Assembly: GCA_026874595.1 (NCBI GenBank)
Contig: JAPPUL010000050.1
Location: 1-64,000, forward strand
Reading direction: 5' to 3'
Origin: Sipunculus nudus
Taxonomy: Eukaryota > Annelida > Sipuncula > Golfingiida > Sipunculidae
Length of the DNA stretch: 64,000 nt
Shown here: positions 36,185-49,699 of the stretch, in pieces
Layout: each line of letters begins with the position of its first letter
How positions within the stretch are numbered: the first letter of the stretch is position 1
The notes under the pieces: generated by a model
The model's input: the letters and a program-made list of their open reading frames with translations, nothing else
What the model was told of the DNA's origin: nothing
Databases searched by the model: none
Made by a program: the position numbers and the translations under genes

Positions 36185-38890
36185 ATCTTGTATAACGCGA
36201 AAACCGAGCTGATTTCGGGGAAAACGACGTTTGTAACAGGGTCTAAATGGCCTAATGAAGCTTCTAAAACGCTTCTTTCGTAATTTAAATCGGCCATTTT
36301 TGCACAAAACACGATGTTGTATAACGCGAAAACCGAGCTGATTTCGGGGAAAACGATGTTTGTATAAGGGTCTAAATGGCTTAATGAAGCTTCTAAAACG
36401 CTTCTTTCGCAATTTAAATCGGCCATTTTTGCACAAAACACGATCTTGTATTACGCGAAAACCGCGCTGATTTCGGCGAAAACGACGTTTGTAACAGGGT
36501 CTAAATGGCCTAATGAAGCTTCTAAAACGCTTCTTTCGCAATTTAAATCGGCCATTTTTGCACAAAACACGATCTTGTATAACGCGAAAACCGAGCTGAT
36601 TTCGGGGAAAACGATGTTTGTAACAGGGTCTAAATGGCTCAATGAAGCTTCTAAAACGCTTCTTTCGCAATTTAAATCGGCCATTTTTGCACAAAACACG
36701 ATCTTGTATTACGCGAAAACCGAGCTAATTTCGGCGAAAACGACGTTTGTAACAGGGTCTAAATGGCCTAATGAAGCTTCTAAAACGCTTCTTTCGCAAT
36801 TTAAATCGGCCATTTTTGCACAAAACACGATGTTGTATAACGCGAAAACCGAGCTGATTTCGGGGAAAACGACGTTTGTAACAGGGTCTAAATGGCTTAA
36901 TGAAGCTTCTAAAACGCTTCTTTCGCAATTTAAATCGGCCATTTTTGCACAAAACACGATTTTGTATAACGCGAAAACCTAGCTGATTTCGGGGAAAACG
37001 ATGTTTGTATAAGGGTCTAAATGGCTTAATGAAGCTTCTAAAACGCTTCTTTCGCAATTTAAATCGGCCATTTTTGCACAAAACACGATCTTGTATTACG
37101 CGAAAACCGCGCTGATTTCGGCGAAAACGACGTTTGTAACAGGTCTAAATGGCCTAATGAAGCTTCTAAAACGCTTCTTTCGCAATTTAAATCGGCCATT
37201 TTTGCACAAAACACGATCTTCTGTTACGCGAAAACCGTGCTGATTTCGGCGAAAACGACGTTTGTAACAGGGTCTAAATGGCTTAATGAAGCTTCTAAAA
37301 CGCTTCTTTCGCAATTTAAATCGGCCATTTTTGCAGAAAATACGATCTTGTATTTCGCGAAAACCGTGCTGATTTCGGCGAAAACGACGTTTGTAACAGG
37401 GTCTAAATGGCTTAATGAAGCTTCTAAAACGCTTCTTTCGCAATTTAAATCGGCCATTTTTGCACAAAACACGATCTTGTATTACGCAAAAACCGCGCTG
37501 ATTTCGGCGAAAACGACGTTTGTAACAGGGTCTAAATGGCCTAATGAAGCTTCTAAAACGCTTCTTTCGCAATTTAAATCGGCCATTTTTGCACAAAACA
37601 CGATCTTGTATAACGCGAAAACCGAGCTGATTTCGGGGAAAACGATGTTTGTAACAGGGTCTAAATGGCTGAATGAAGCTTCTAAAACGCTTCTTTCGCA
37701 ATGTAAATCGGCCATTTTTGCACAAAACACGATCTTGTATTACGCGAAAACCGTGCTAATTTCGGCGAAAACGACGTTTGTAACAGGGTCTAAATGGCCT
37801 AATGAAGCTTCTAAAACGCTTCTTTCGCAATTTAAATCGGCCATTTTTGCACAAAACACGATGTTGTATAACGCGAAAACCGAGCTGATTTCGGGGAAAA
37901 CGACGTTTGTAACAGGGTCTAAATGGCTTAATGAAGCTTCTAAAACGCTTCTTTCGCAATTTAAATCGGCCATTTTTGCACAAAACACGATTTTGTATAA
38001 CGCGAAAACCTAGCTGATTTCGGGGAAAACGATGTTTGTATAAGGGTCTAAATGGCTTAATGAAGCTTCTAAAACGCTTCTTTCGCAATTTAAATCGGCC
38101 ATTTTTGCACAAAACACGATTTTGTATAACGCGAAAACCGCGCTGATTTCGGCGAAAACGACGTTTGTAACAGGGTCTAAATGGCCTAATGAAGCTTCTA
38201 AAACGCTTCTTTCGCAATTTAAATCGGCCATTTTTGCACAAAACACGATCTTCTGTTACGCGAAAACCGTGCTGATTTCGGCGAAAACGACGTTTGTAAC
38301 AGGGTCTAAATGGCCTAATGAAGCTTCTAAAACGCTTCTTTCGCAATTTAAATCGGCCATTTTTGCACAAAACACGACCTTGTATAACGCGAAAACCGAG
38401 CTGATTTCGGGGAAAACGATGTTTGTAACAGGGTCTAAATGGCTCAATGAAGCTTCTAAAACGCTTCTTTCGCAATTTAAATCGGCCATTTTTGCACAAA
38501 ACACGATCTTGTATTACGCGAAAACCGTGCTAATTTCGGCGAAAACGACGTTTGTAACAGGGTCTAAATGGCCTAATGAAGCTTCTAAAATGCTTCTTTC
38601 GCAATTTAAATCGGCCTTTTTGCACAAAACACGATCTTGTATAACGCGAAAACCGAGCTGATTTCGGGGAAAACGATGTTTGTAACAGGGTCTAAATGGC
38701 TCAATGAAGCTTCTAAAACGCTTTTTTCGCAATTTAAATCGGCCATTTTTGCACAAAACACGATCTTGTATTACGCGAAAACCGTGCTAATTTCGGCGAA
38801 AACGACGTTTGTAACAGGGTCTAAATGGCTTAATGAAGCTTCTAAAACGCTTCTTTCGCAATTTAAATCGGCCATTTTTGCACAAAACAC
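36185..38890 (+). repeat. Block duplicated at 50375-53080 (offset about 14.19 kb)
   Basis: About 21 monomers in shared order, including TTTCGTAATTT, the GAGCTAAT monomer (36716 and 50905), GCAGAAAATACG, the rare GCAATGTAAATCGG (37699 and 51889; a third copy at about 58.22 kb), and the GACCTTG-AAAATGC-TTTTTTCG run. The offset is 110 monomers. Private changes exist: TGTGACAGG at 50681, a missing G at 37141 and a missing A at 38616. Confidence 0.83.
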
Positions 38891-41800
38891 GATCTTGTAT
38901 AACGCGAAAACCGAGCTGATTTCGGGGAAAACGATGTTTGTAACAGGGTCTAAATGGCTCAATGAAGCTTCTAAAACGCTTTTTTCGCAATTTAAATCGG
39001 CCATTTTTGCACAAAACACGATCTTGTATTACGCGAAAACCGTGCTAATTTCGGCGAAAACGACGTTTGTAACAGGGTCTAAATGGCTTAATGAAGCTTC
39101 TAAAACGCTTCTTTCGCAATTTAAATCGGCCATTTTTGCACAAAACACGATTTTGTATAACGCGAAAACCTAGCTGATTTCGGGGAAAACGATGTTTGTA
39201 TAAGGGTCTAAATGGCTTAATGAAGCTTCTAAAACGCTTCTTTCGCAATTTAAATCGGCCATTTTTGCACAAAACACGATCTTGTATTACGCGAAAACCG
39301 CGCTGATTTCGGCTAAAACGACGTTTGTAACAGGGTCTAAATGGCCTAATGAAGCTTCTAAAACGCTTCTTTCGCAATTTAAATCGGCCATTTTTGCACA
39401 AAACACGATCTTCTGTTACGCGAAAACCGTGCTGATTTCGGCGAAAACGACGTTTGTAACAGGGTCTAAATGGCCTAATGAAGCTTCTAAAACGCTTCTT
39501 TCGCAATTTAAATCGGCCATTTTTGCACAAAACACGATCTTGTATAACGCGATAACCGAGCTGATTTCGGGGAAAACGATGTTTATAACAGGGTCTAAAT
39601 GGCTTAATGAAGCTTCTAAAACGCTTCTTTCGCAATTTAAATCGGCCATTTTTGCACAAAACACGATCTTGTATTACGCGAAAACCGTGCTGATTTCGGC
39701 GAAAACGACGTTTGTAACAGGGTCTAAATGGCCTAATGAAGCTTCTAAAACGCTTCTTTCGCAATTTAAATCGGCCATTTTTGCACAAAACACGATCTTG
39801 TATAACGCGAAAACCGAGCTGATTTCGGGGAAAACGATGTTTGTAACAGGGTCTAAATGGCCTAATGAAGCTTCTAAAACGCTTCTTTCGCAATTTAAAT
39901 CGGCCATTTTTGCACAAAACACGATTTTGTATAACGCGAAAACCTAGCTGATTTCGGGGAAAACGATGTTTGTATAAGGGTCTAAATGGCTTAATGAAGC
40001 TTCCAAAACGCTTCTTTCGCAATTTAAATCGGCCATTTTTGCACAAAACACGATCTTGTATTACGCGAAAACCGCGCTGATTTCGGCGAAAACGACGTTT
40101 GTAACAGGGTCTAAATGGCCTAATGAAGCTTCTAAAACGCTTCTTTCGCAATTTAAATCGGCCATTTTTGCACAAAACACGATCTTCTGTTACGCGAAAA
40201 CCGTGCTGATTTCGGCGAAAACGACGTTTGTAACAGGGTCTAAATGGCTTAATGAAGCTTCTAAAACGCTTCTTTCGCAATTTAAATCGGCCATTTTTGC
40301 ACAAAACACGATCTTGTATTACGCGAAAACCGCGCTGATTTCGGCGAAAACGACGTTTGTAACAGGGTCTAAATGGCCTAATGAAGCTTCTAAAACGCTT
40401 CTTTCGCAATTTAAATCGGCCATTTTTGCACAAAACACGATCTTCTGTTACGCGAAAACCGTGCTGATTTCGGCGAAAACGACGTTTGTAACAGGGTCTA
40501 AATGGCTTAATGAAGCTTCTAAAACGCTTCTTTCGCAATTTAAATTGGCCATTTTTGCAGAAAATACGATCTTGTATTTCGCGAAAACCGTGCTGATTTC
40601 GGCGAAAACGACGTTTGTAACAGGGTCTAAATGGCTTAATGAAGCTTCTAAAACGCTTCTTTCGCAATTTAAATCGGCCATTTTTGCACAAAACACGATC
40701 TTGTATTACGCAAAAACCGCGCTGATTTCGGCGAAAACGACGTTTGTAACAGGGTCTAAATGGCCTAATGAAGCTTCTAAAACGCTTCTTTCGCAATTTA
40801 AATCGGCCATTTTTGCACAAAACACGATCTTGTATAACGCGAAAACCGAGCTGATTTCGGGGAAAACGATGGATGTTTGTAACAGGGTCTAAATGGCTGA
40901 ATGAAGCTTCTAAAACGCTTCTTTCGCAATTTAAATCGGCCATTTTTGCACAAAACACGATCTTGTATTACGCGAAAACCGTGCTAATTTCGGCGAAAAC
41001 GACGTTTGTAACAGGGTCTAAATGGCCTAATGAAGCTTCTAAAACGCTTCTTTCGCAATTTAAATCGGCCATTTTTGCACAAAACACGATCTTGTATAAC
41101 GCGAAAACCGAGCTGATTTCGGGGAAAACGATGTTTGTAACAGGGTCTAAATGGCCTAATGAAGCTTCTAAAACGCTTCTTTCGCAATTTAAATCGGCCA
41201 TTTTTGCACAAAACACGATCTTGTATTACGCGAAAACCGTGCTAATTTCGGCGAAAACGACGTTTGTAACAGGGTCTAAATGGCCTAATGAAGCTTCTAA
41301 ACGCTTCTTTCGCAATTTAAATCGGCCATTTTTGCACAAAACACGATGTTGTATAACGCGAAAACCGAGCTGATTTCGGGGAAAACGATGTTTGTAACAG
41401 GGTCTAAATGGCCTAATGAAGCTTCTAAAACGCTTCTTTCGCAATTTTAATCGGCCATTTTTGCACAAAACACGATCTTGTATTACGCAAAAACCGCGCT
41501 GATTTCGGCGAAAACGACGTTTGTAACTGGGTCTAAATGGCCTAATGAAGCTTCTAAAACGCTTCTTTCGTAATTTAAATCGGCCATTTTTGCACAAAAC
41601 ACGATGTTGTATAACGCGAAAACCGAGCTGATTTCGGGGAAAACGATGTTTGTATAAGGGTCTAAATGGCTTAATGAAGCTTCTAAAACGCTTCTTTCGC
41701 ATTTAAATCGGCCATTTTTGCACAAAACACGATCTTGTATTACGCGAAAACCGCGCTGATTTCGGCGAAAACGACGTTTGTAACAGGGTCTAAATGGCCT

Positions 41801-41998
41801 AATGAAGCTTCTAAAACGCTTCTTTCGCAATTTAAATCGGCCATTTTTGCACAAAACACGATCTTCTGTTACGCGAAAACCGTGCTAATTTCGGCGAAAA
41901 CGACGTTTGTAACAGGGTCTAAATGGCCTAAAGAAGCTTCTAAAACGCTTCTTTTGCAATTTAAATCGGCCATTTTTGCACAAAACACGATCTTGTAT
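38265..41998 (+). repeat. 3.87-kb (30-monomer) tandem duplication, copy 1
   Basis: About 29 monomers that recur with an offset of 3870 bp (drifting to 3868) at 42135-45866. Shared rare marks include a deletion giving GGCCTTTTTGC (38616 and 42486), GGCTAAAACG, GCGATAACC, AAATTGGCC, GCAGAAAATACG, TGTAACTGGG and GGCCTAAAGAAGC. Copy 1 has its own GATGGATG insertion at about 40870. The copies are almost adjacent, separated by about one T-type monomer. Confidence 0.88.
40861..40880 (+). repeat. 3-bp microduplication (GATGGATG)
   Basis: GGAAAACGATG is followed by an extra GATG-type 3 bp before TTTGTAAC. It is in frame with the 129-bp phase but absent in the duplicate at about 44730, so it post-dates the 3.87-kb duplication or is an error. 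Confidence 0.8.
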
Positions 41999-42134
41999 AA
42001 CGCGAAAACCGAGCTGATTTCGGGGAAACGATGTTTATAACAGGGTCTAAATGGCTTAATGAAGCTTCTAAAACGCTGCTTTCGCAATTTAAATCGGCCA
42101 TTTTTGCACAAAACACGATCTTGTATTACGCGAA

Positions 42135-45100
42135 AACCGTGCTGATTTCGGCGAAAACGACGTTTGTAACAGGGTCTAAATGGCCTAATGAAGCTTCTAA
42201 AACGCTTCTTTCGCAATTTAAATCGGCCATTTTTGCACAAAACACGACCTTGTATAACGCGAAAACCGAGCTGATTTCGGGGAAAACGATGTTTGTAACA
42301 GGGTCTAAATGGCTCAATGAAGCTTCTAAAACGCTTCTTTCGCAATTTAAATCGGCCATTTTTGCACAAAACACGATCTTGTATTACGCGAAAACCGTGC
42401 TAATTTCGGCGAAAACGACGTTTGTAACAGGGTCTAAATGGCCTAATGAAGCTTCTAAAATGCTTCTTTCGCAATTTAAATCGGCCTTTTTGCACAAAAC
42501 ACGATCTTGTATAACGCGAAAACCGAGCTGATTTCGGGGAAAACGATGTTTGTAACAGGGTCTAAATGGCTCAATGAAGCTTCTAAAACGCTTTTTTCGC
42601 AATTTAAATCGGCCATTTTTGCACAAAACACGATCTTGTATTACGCGAAAACCGTGCTAATTTCGGCGAAAACGACGTTTGTAACAGGGTCTAAATGGCT
42701 TAATGAAGCTTCTAAAACGCTTCTTTCGCAATTTAAATCGGCCATTTTTGCACAAAACACGATCTTGTATAACGCGAAAACCGAGCTGATTTCGGGGAAA
42801 ACGATGTTTGTAACAGGGTCTAAATGGCTCAATGAAGCTTCTAAAACGCTTTTTTCGCAATTTAAATCGGCCATTTTTGCACAAAACACGATCTTGTATT
42901 ACGCGAAAACCGTGCTAATTTCGGCGAAAACGACGTTTGTAACAGGGTCTAAATGGCTTAATGAAGCTTCTAAAACGCTTCTTTCGCAATTTAAATCGGC
43001 CATTTTTGCACAAAACACGATTTTGTATAACGCGAAAACCTAGCTGATTTCGGGGAAACGATGTTTGTATAAGGGTCTAAATGGCTTAATGAAGCTTCTA
43101 AAACGCTTCTTTCGCAATTTAAATCGGCCATTTTTGCACAAAACACGATCTTGTATTACGCGAAAACCGCGCTGATTTCGGCTAAAACGACGTTTGTAAC
43201 AGGGTCTAAATGGCCTAATGAAGCTTCTAAAACGCTTCTTTCGCAATTTAAATCGGCCATTTTTGCACAAAACACGATCTTCTGTTACGCGAAAACCGTG
43301 CTGATTTCGGCGAAAACGACGTTTGTAACAGGGTCTAAATGGCCTAATGAAGCTTCTAAAACGCTTCTTTCGCAATTTAAATCGGCCATTTTTGCACAAA
43401 ACACGATCTTGTATAACGCGATAACCGAGCTGATTTCGGGGAAAACGATGTTTATAACAGGGTCTAAATGGCTTAATGAAGCTTCTAAAACGCTTCTTTC
43501 GCAATTTAAATCGGCCATTTTTGCACAAAACACGATCTTGTATTACGCGAAAACCGTGCTGATTTCGGCGAAAACGACGTTTGTAACAGGGTCTAAATGG
43601 CCTAATGAAGCTTCTAAAACGCTTCTTTCGCAATTTAAATCGGCCATTTTTGCACAAAACACGATCTTGTATAACGCGAAAACCGAGCTGATTTCGGGGA
43701 AAACGATGTTTGTAACAGGGTCTAAATGGCCTAATGAAGCTTCTAAAACGCTTCTTTCGCAATTTAAATCGGCCATTTTTGCACAAAACACGATTTTGTA
43801 TAACGCGAAAACCTAGCTGATTTCGGGGAAAACGATGTTTGTATAAGGGTCTAAATGGCTTAATGAAGCTTCTAAAACGCTTCTTTCGCAATTTAAATCG
43901 GCCATTTTTGCACAAAACACGATCTTGTATTACGCGAAAACCGCGCTGATTTCGGCGAAAACGACGTTTGTAACAGGGTCTAAATGGCCTAATGAAGCTT
44001 CTAAAACGCTTCTTTCGCAATTTAAATCGGCCATTTTTGCACAAAACACGATCTTCTGTTACGCGAAAACCGTGCTGATTTCGGCGAAAACGACGTTTGT
44101 AACAGGGTCTAAATGGCTTAATGAAGCTTCTAAAACGCTTCTTTCGCAATTTAAATCGGCCATTTTTGCACAAAACACGATCTTGTATTACGCGAAAACC
44201 GCGCTGATTTAGGCGAAAACGACGTTTGTAACAGGGTCTAAATGGCCTAATGAAGCTTCTAAAACGCTTCTTTCGCAATTTAAATCGGCCATTTTTGCAC
44301 AAAACACGATCTTCTGTTACGCGAAAAACCGTGCTGATTTCGGCGAAAACGACGTTTGTAACAGGGTCTAAATGGCTTAATGAAGCTTCTAAAACGCTTC
44401 TTTCGCAATTTAAATTGGCCATTTTTGCAGAAAATACGATCTTGTATTTCGCGAAAACCGTGCTGATTTCGGCGAAAACGACGTTTGTAACAGGGTCTAA
44501 ATGGCTTAATGAAGCTTCTAAAACGCTTCTTTCGCAATTTAAATCGGCCATTTTTGCACAAAACACGATCTTGTATTACGCAAAAACCGCGCTGATTTCG
44601 GCGAAAACGACGTTTGTAACAGGGTCTAAATGGCCTAATGAAGCTTCTAAAACGCTTCTTTCGCAATTTAAATCGGCCATTTTTGCACAAAACACGATCT
44701 TGTATAACGCGAAAACCGAGCTGATTTCGGGGAAAACGATGTTTGTAACAGGGTCTAAATGGCTGAATGAAGCTTCTAAAACGCTTCTTTCGCAATTTAA
44801 ATCGGCCATTTTTGCACAAAACACGATCTTGTATTACGCGAAAACCGTGCTAATTTCGGCGAAAACGACGTTTGTAACAGGGTCTAAATGGCCTAATGAA
44901 GCTTCTAAAACGCTTCTTTCGCAATTTAAATCGGCCATTTTTGCACAAAACACGATCTTGTATAACGCGAAAACCGAGCTGATTTCGGGGAAAACGATGT
45001 TTGTAACAGGGTCTAAATGGCCTAATGAAGCTTCTAAAACGCTTCTTTCGCAATTTAAATCGGCCATTTTTGCACAAAACACGATCTTGTATTACGCGAA

Positions 45101-45866
45101 AACCGTGCTAATTTCGGCGAAAACGACGTTTGTAACAGGGTCTAAATGGCCTAATGAAGCTTCTAAAACGCTTCTTTCGCAATTTAAATCGGCCATTTTT
45201 GCACAAAACACGATGTTGTATAACGCGAAAACCGAGCTGATTTCGGGGAAAACGATGTTTGTAACAGGGTCTAAATGGCCTAATGAAGCTTCTAAAACGC
45301 TTCTTTCGCAATTTTAATCGGCCATTTTTGCACAAAACACGATCTTGTATTACGCAAAAACCGCGCTGATTTCGGCGAAAACGACGTTTGTAACTGGGTC
45401 TAAATGGCCTAATGAAGCTTCTAAAACGCTTCTTTCGTAATTTAAATCGGCCATTTTTGCACAAAACACGATGTTGTATAACGCGAAAACCGAGCTGATT
45501 TCGGGGAAAACGATGTTTGTATAAGGGTCTAAATGGCTTAATGAAGCTTCTAAAACGCTTCTTTCGCAATTTAAATCGGCCATTTTTGCACAAAACACGA
45601 TCTTGTATTACGCGAAAACCGCGCTGATTTCGGCGAAAACGACGTTTGTAACAGGGTCTAAATGGCCTAATGAAGCTTCTAAAACGCTTCTTTCGCAATT
45701 TAAATCGGCCATTTTTGCACAAAACACGATCTTCTGTTACGCGAAAACCGTGCTAATTTCGGCGAAAACGACGTTTGTAACAGGGTCTAAATGGCCTAAA
45801 GAAGCTTCTAAAACGCTTCTTTTGCAATTTAAATCGGCCATTTTTGCACAAAACACGATCTTGTAT
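42135..45866 (+). repeat. 3.87-kb (30-monomer) tandem duplication, copy 2
   Basis: Second copy of the 38265-41998 block. Differences from copy 1 are few: GGGGAAACG at about 43057, GATTTAGGCG at about 44209, GCGAAAAACCG at about 44324, and no GATGGATG insertion. It ends where copy 1 has TATAACGCG and this copy has TATTTCGCG. Confidence 0.88.
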
Positions 45867-46629
45867 TTCGCGAAAACCGAGCTGATTTCGGCGAAAACGA
45901 CGTTTGTAACAGGGTCTAAATGGCCTAATGAAGCTTCTAAAACGCTTCTTTCGCAATTTAAATCGGCCATTTTTGCACAAAACACGATCTTGTATAACGC
46001 GAAAACCGTGCTGATTTCGGCGAAAACGACGTTTGTAACAGGGTCTAAATGGCCTAATGAAGCTTCTAAAACGCTTCTTTCGCAATTTAAATCGGCCATT
46101 TTTGCACAAAACACGATCTTCTGTTACGCGAAAACCGTGCTGATTTCGGCGAAAACGACGTTTGTAACAGGGTCTAAATGGCCTAATGAAGCTTCTAAAA
46201 CGCTTCTTTCGCAATTTAAATCGGCCATTTTTGCACAAAACACGATCTTCTGTTACGCGAAAACCGTGCTGATTTCGGCGAAAACGACGTTTGTAACAGG
46301 GTCTAAATGGCCTAATGAAGCTTCTAAAACGCTTCTTTCGCAATTTAAATCGGCCATTTTTGCACAAAACACGATCTTGTATAACGCGAAAACCGAGCTG
46401 ATTTCGGGGAAAACGACGTTTGTAACAGGGTCTAAATGGCCTAATGAAGCTTCTAAAACGCTTCTTTCGTAATTTAAATCGGCCATTTTTGCACAAAACA
46501 CGATGTTGTATAACGCGAAAACCGAGCTGATTTCGGGGAAAACGATGTTTGTATAAGGGTCTAAATGGCTTAATGAAGCTTCTAAAACGCTTCTTTCGCA
46601 ATTTAAATCGGCCATTTTTGCACAAAACA

Positions 46630-48180
46630 CGATCTTGTATTACGCGAAAACCGCGCTGATTTCGGCGAAAACGACGTTTGTGACAGGGTCTAAATGGCCT
46701 AATGAAGCTTCTAAAACGCTTCTTTCGCAATTTAAATCGGCCATTTTTGCACAAAACACGATCTTGTATAACGCGAAAACCGAGCTGATTTCGGGGAAAA
46801 CGATGTTTGTAACAGGGTCTAAATGGCTCAATGAAGCTTCTAAAACGCTTCTTTCGCAATTTAAATCGGCCATTTTTGCACAAAACACGATCTTGTATTA
46901 CGCGAAAACCGAGCTAATTTCGGCGAAAACGACGTTTGTAACAGGGTCTAAATGGCCTAATGAAGCTTCTAAAACGCTTCTTTCGCAATTTAAATCGGCC
47001 ATTTTTGCACAAAACACGATGTTGTATAACGCGAAAACCGAGCTGATTTCGGGGAAAACGACGTTTGTAACAGGGTCTAAATGGCTTAATGAAGCTTCTA
47101 AAACGCTTCTTTCGCAATTTAAATCGGCCATTTTTGCACAAAACACGATTTTGTATAACGCGAAAACCTAGCTGATTTCGGGGAAAACGATGTTTGTATA
47201 AGGGTCTAAATGGCTTAATGAAGCTTCTAAAACGCTTCTTTCGCAATTTAAATCGGCCATTTTTGCACAAAACACGATCTTGTATTACGCGAAAACCGCG
47301 CTGATTTCGGCGAAAACGACGTTTGTAACAGGGTCTAAATGGCCTAATGAAGCTTCTAAAACGCTTCTTTCGCAATTTAAATCGGCCATTTTTGCACAAA
47401 ACACGATCTTGTATTACGCGAAAACCGCGCTGATTTCGGCGAAAACGACGTTTGTAACAGGGTCTAAATGGCCTAATGAAGCTTCTAAAACGCTTCTTTC
47501 GCAATTTAAATCGGCCATTTTTGCACAAAACACGATCTTGTATAACGCGAAAACCGAGCTGATTTCGGGGAAAACGATGTTTGTAACAGGGTCTAAATGG
47601 CTCAATGAAGCTTCTAAAACGCTTCTTTCGCAATTTAAATCGGCCATTTTTGCACAAAACACGATCTTGTATTACGCGAAAACCGAGCTAATTTCGGCGA
47701 AAACGACGTTTGTAACAGGGTCTAAATGGCCTAATGAAGCTTCTAAAACGCTTCTTTCGCAATTTAAATCGGCCATTTTTGCACAAAACACGATGTTGTA
47801 TAACGCGAAAACCGAGCTGATTTCGGGGAAAACGACGTTTGTAACAGGGTCTAAATGGCTTAATGAAGCTTCTAAAACGCTTCTTTCGCAATTTAAATCG
47901 GCCATTTTTGCACAAAACACGATTTTGTATAACGCGAAAACCTAGCTGATTTCGGGGAAAACGATGTTTGTATAAGGGTCTAAATGGCTTAATGAAGCTT
48001 CTAAAACGCTTCTTTCGCAATTTAAATCGGCCATTTTTGCACAAAACACGATCTTGTATTACGCGAAAACCGCGCTGATTTCGGCGAAAACGACGTTTGT
48101 AACAGGGTCTAAATGGCCTAATGAAGCTTCTAAAACGCTTCTTTCGCAATTTAAATCGGCCATTTTTGCACAAAACACGA
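46630..48180 (+). repeat. 774-bp six-monomer higher-order repeat, 2 copies
   Basis: The order C-CCT, B-CTC, GAGCTAAT-CCT, GTTG head with GACG-CTT, star-CTT, A/C-CCT repeats with a 774-bp period (C monomers at about 46640 and 47414). Further single copies of this six-monomer run begin at about 36446 and 50635. Only the 46.68-kb and 50.68-kb copies have TGTGACAGG. Confidence 0.83.
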
Positions 48181-49699
48181 TCTTCTGTTACGCGAAAACC
48201 GTGCTGATTTCGGCGAAAACGACGTTTGTAACAGGGTCTAAATGGCTTAATGAAGCTTCTAAAACGCTTCTTTCGCAATTTAAATCGGCCATTTTTGCAC
48301 AAAACACGATGTTGTATAACGCGAAAACCGAGCTGATTTCGGGGAAAACCACGTTTGTAACAGGGTCTAAATGGCTTAATGAAGCTTCTAAAACGCTTCT
48401 TTCGCAATTTAAATCGGCCATTTTTGCACAAAACACGATTTTGTATAACGCGAAAACCTAGCTGATTTCGGGGAAAACGATGTTTGTATAAGGGTCTAAA
48501 TGGCTTAATGAAGCTTCTAAAACGCTTCTTTCGCAATTTAAATCGGCCATTTTTGCACAAAACACGATTTTGTATAACGCGAAAACCGCGCTGATTTCGG
48601 CGAAAACGACGTTTGTAACAGGGTCTAAATGGCCTAATGAAGCTTCTAAAACGCTTCTTTCGCAATTTAAATCGGCCATTTTTGCACAAAACACGATCTT
48701 CTGTTACGCGAAAACCGTGCTGATTTCGGCGAAAACGACGTTTGTAACAGGGTCTAAATGGCCTAATGAAGCTTCTAAAACGCTTCTTTCGCAATTTAAA
48801 TCGGCCATTTTTGCACAAAACACGATCTTGTATAACGCGAAAACCGAGCTGATTTCGGGGAAAACGATGTTTATAACAGGGTCTAAATGGCTTAATGAAG
48901 CTTCTAAAACGCTGCTTTCGCAATTTAAATCGGCCATTTTTGCACAAAACACGATCTTGTATTACGCGAAAACCGTGCTGATTTCGGCGAAAACGACGTT
49001 TGTAACAGGGTCTAAATGGCCTAATGAAGCTTCTAAAACGCTTCTTTCGCAATTTAAATCGGCCATTTTTGCACAAAACACGACCTTGTATAACGCGAAA
49101 ACCGAGCTGATTTCGGGGAAAACGATGTTTGTAACAGGGTCTAAATGGCTCAATGAAGCTTCTAAAACGCTTCTTTCGCAATTTAAATCGGCCATTTTTG
49201 CACAAAACACGATCTTGTATTACGCGAAAACCGTGCTAATTTCGGCGAAAACGACGTTTGTAACAGGGTCTAAATGGCCTAATGAAGCTTCTAAAATGCT
49301 TCTTTCGCAATTTAAATCGGCCATTTTTGCACAAAACACGATCTTGTATAACGCGAAAACCGAGCTGATTTCGGGGAAAACGATGTTTGTAACAGGGTCT
49401 AAATGGCTCAATGAAGCTTCTAAAACGCTTTTTTCGCAATTTAAATCGGCCATTTTTGCACAAAACACGATCTTGTATTACGCGAAAACCGTGCTAATTT
49501 CGGCGAAAACGACGTTTGTAACAGGGTCTAAATGGCTTAATGAAGCTTCTAAAACGCTTCTTTCGCAATTTAAATCGGCCATTTTTGCACAAAACACGAT
49601 TTTGTATAACGCGAAAACCTAGCTGATTTCGGGGAAAACGATGTTTGTATAAGGGTCCAATTGGCTTAATGAAGCTTCTAAAACGCTTCTTTCGCAATT

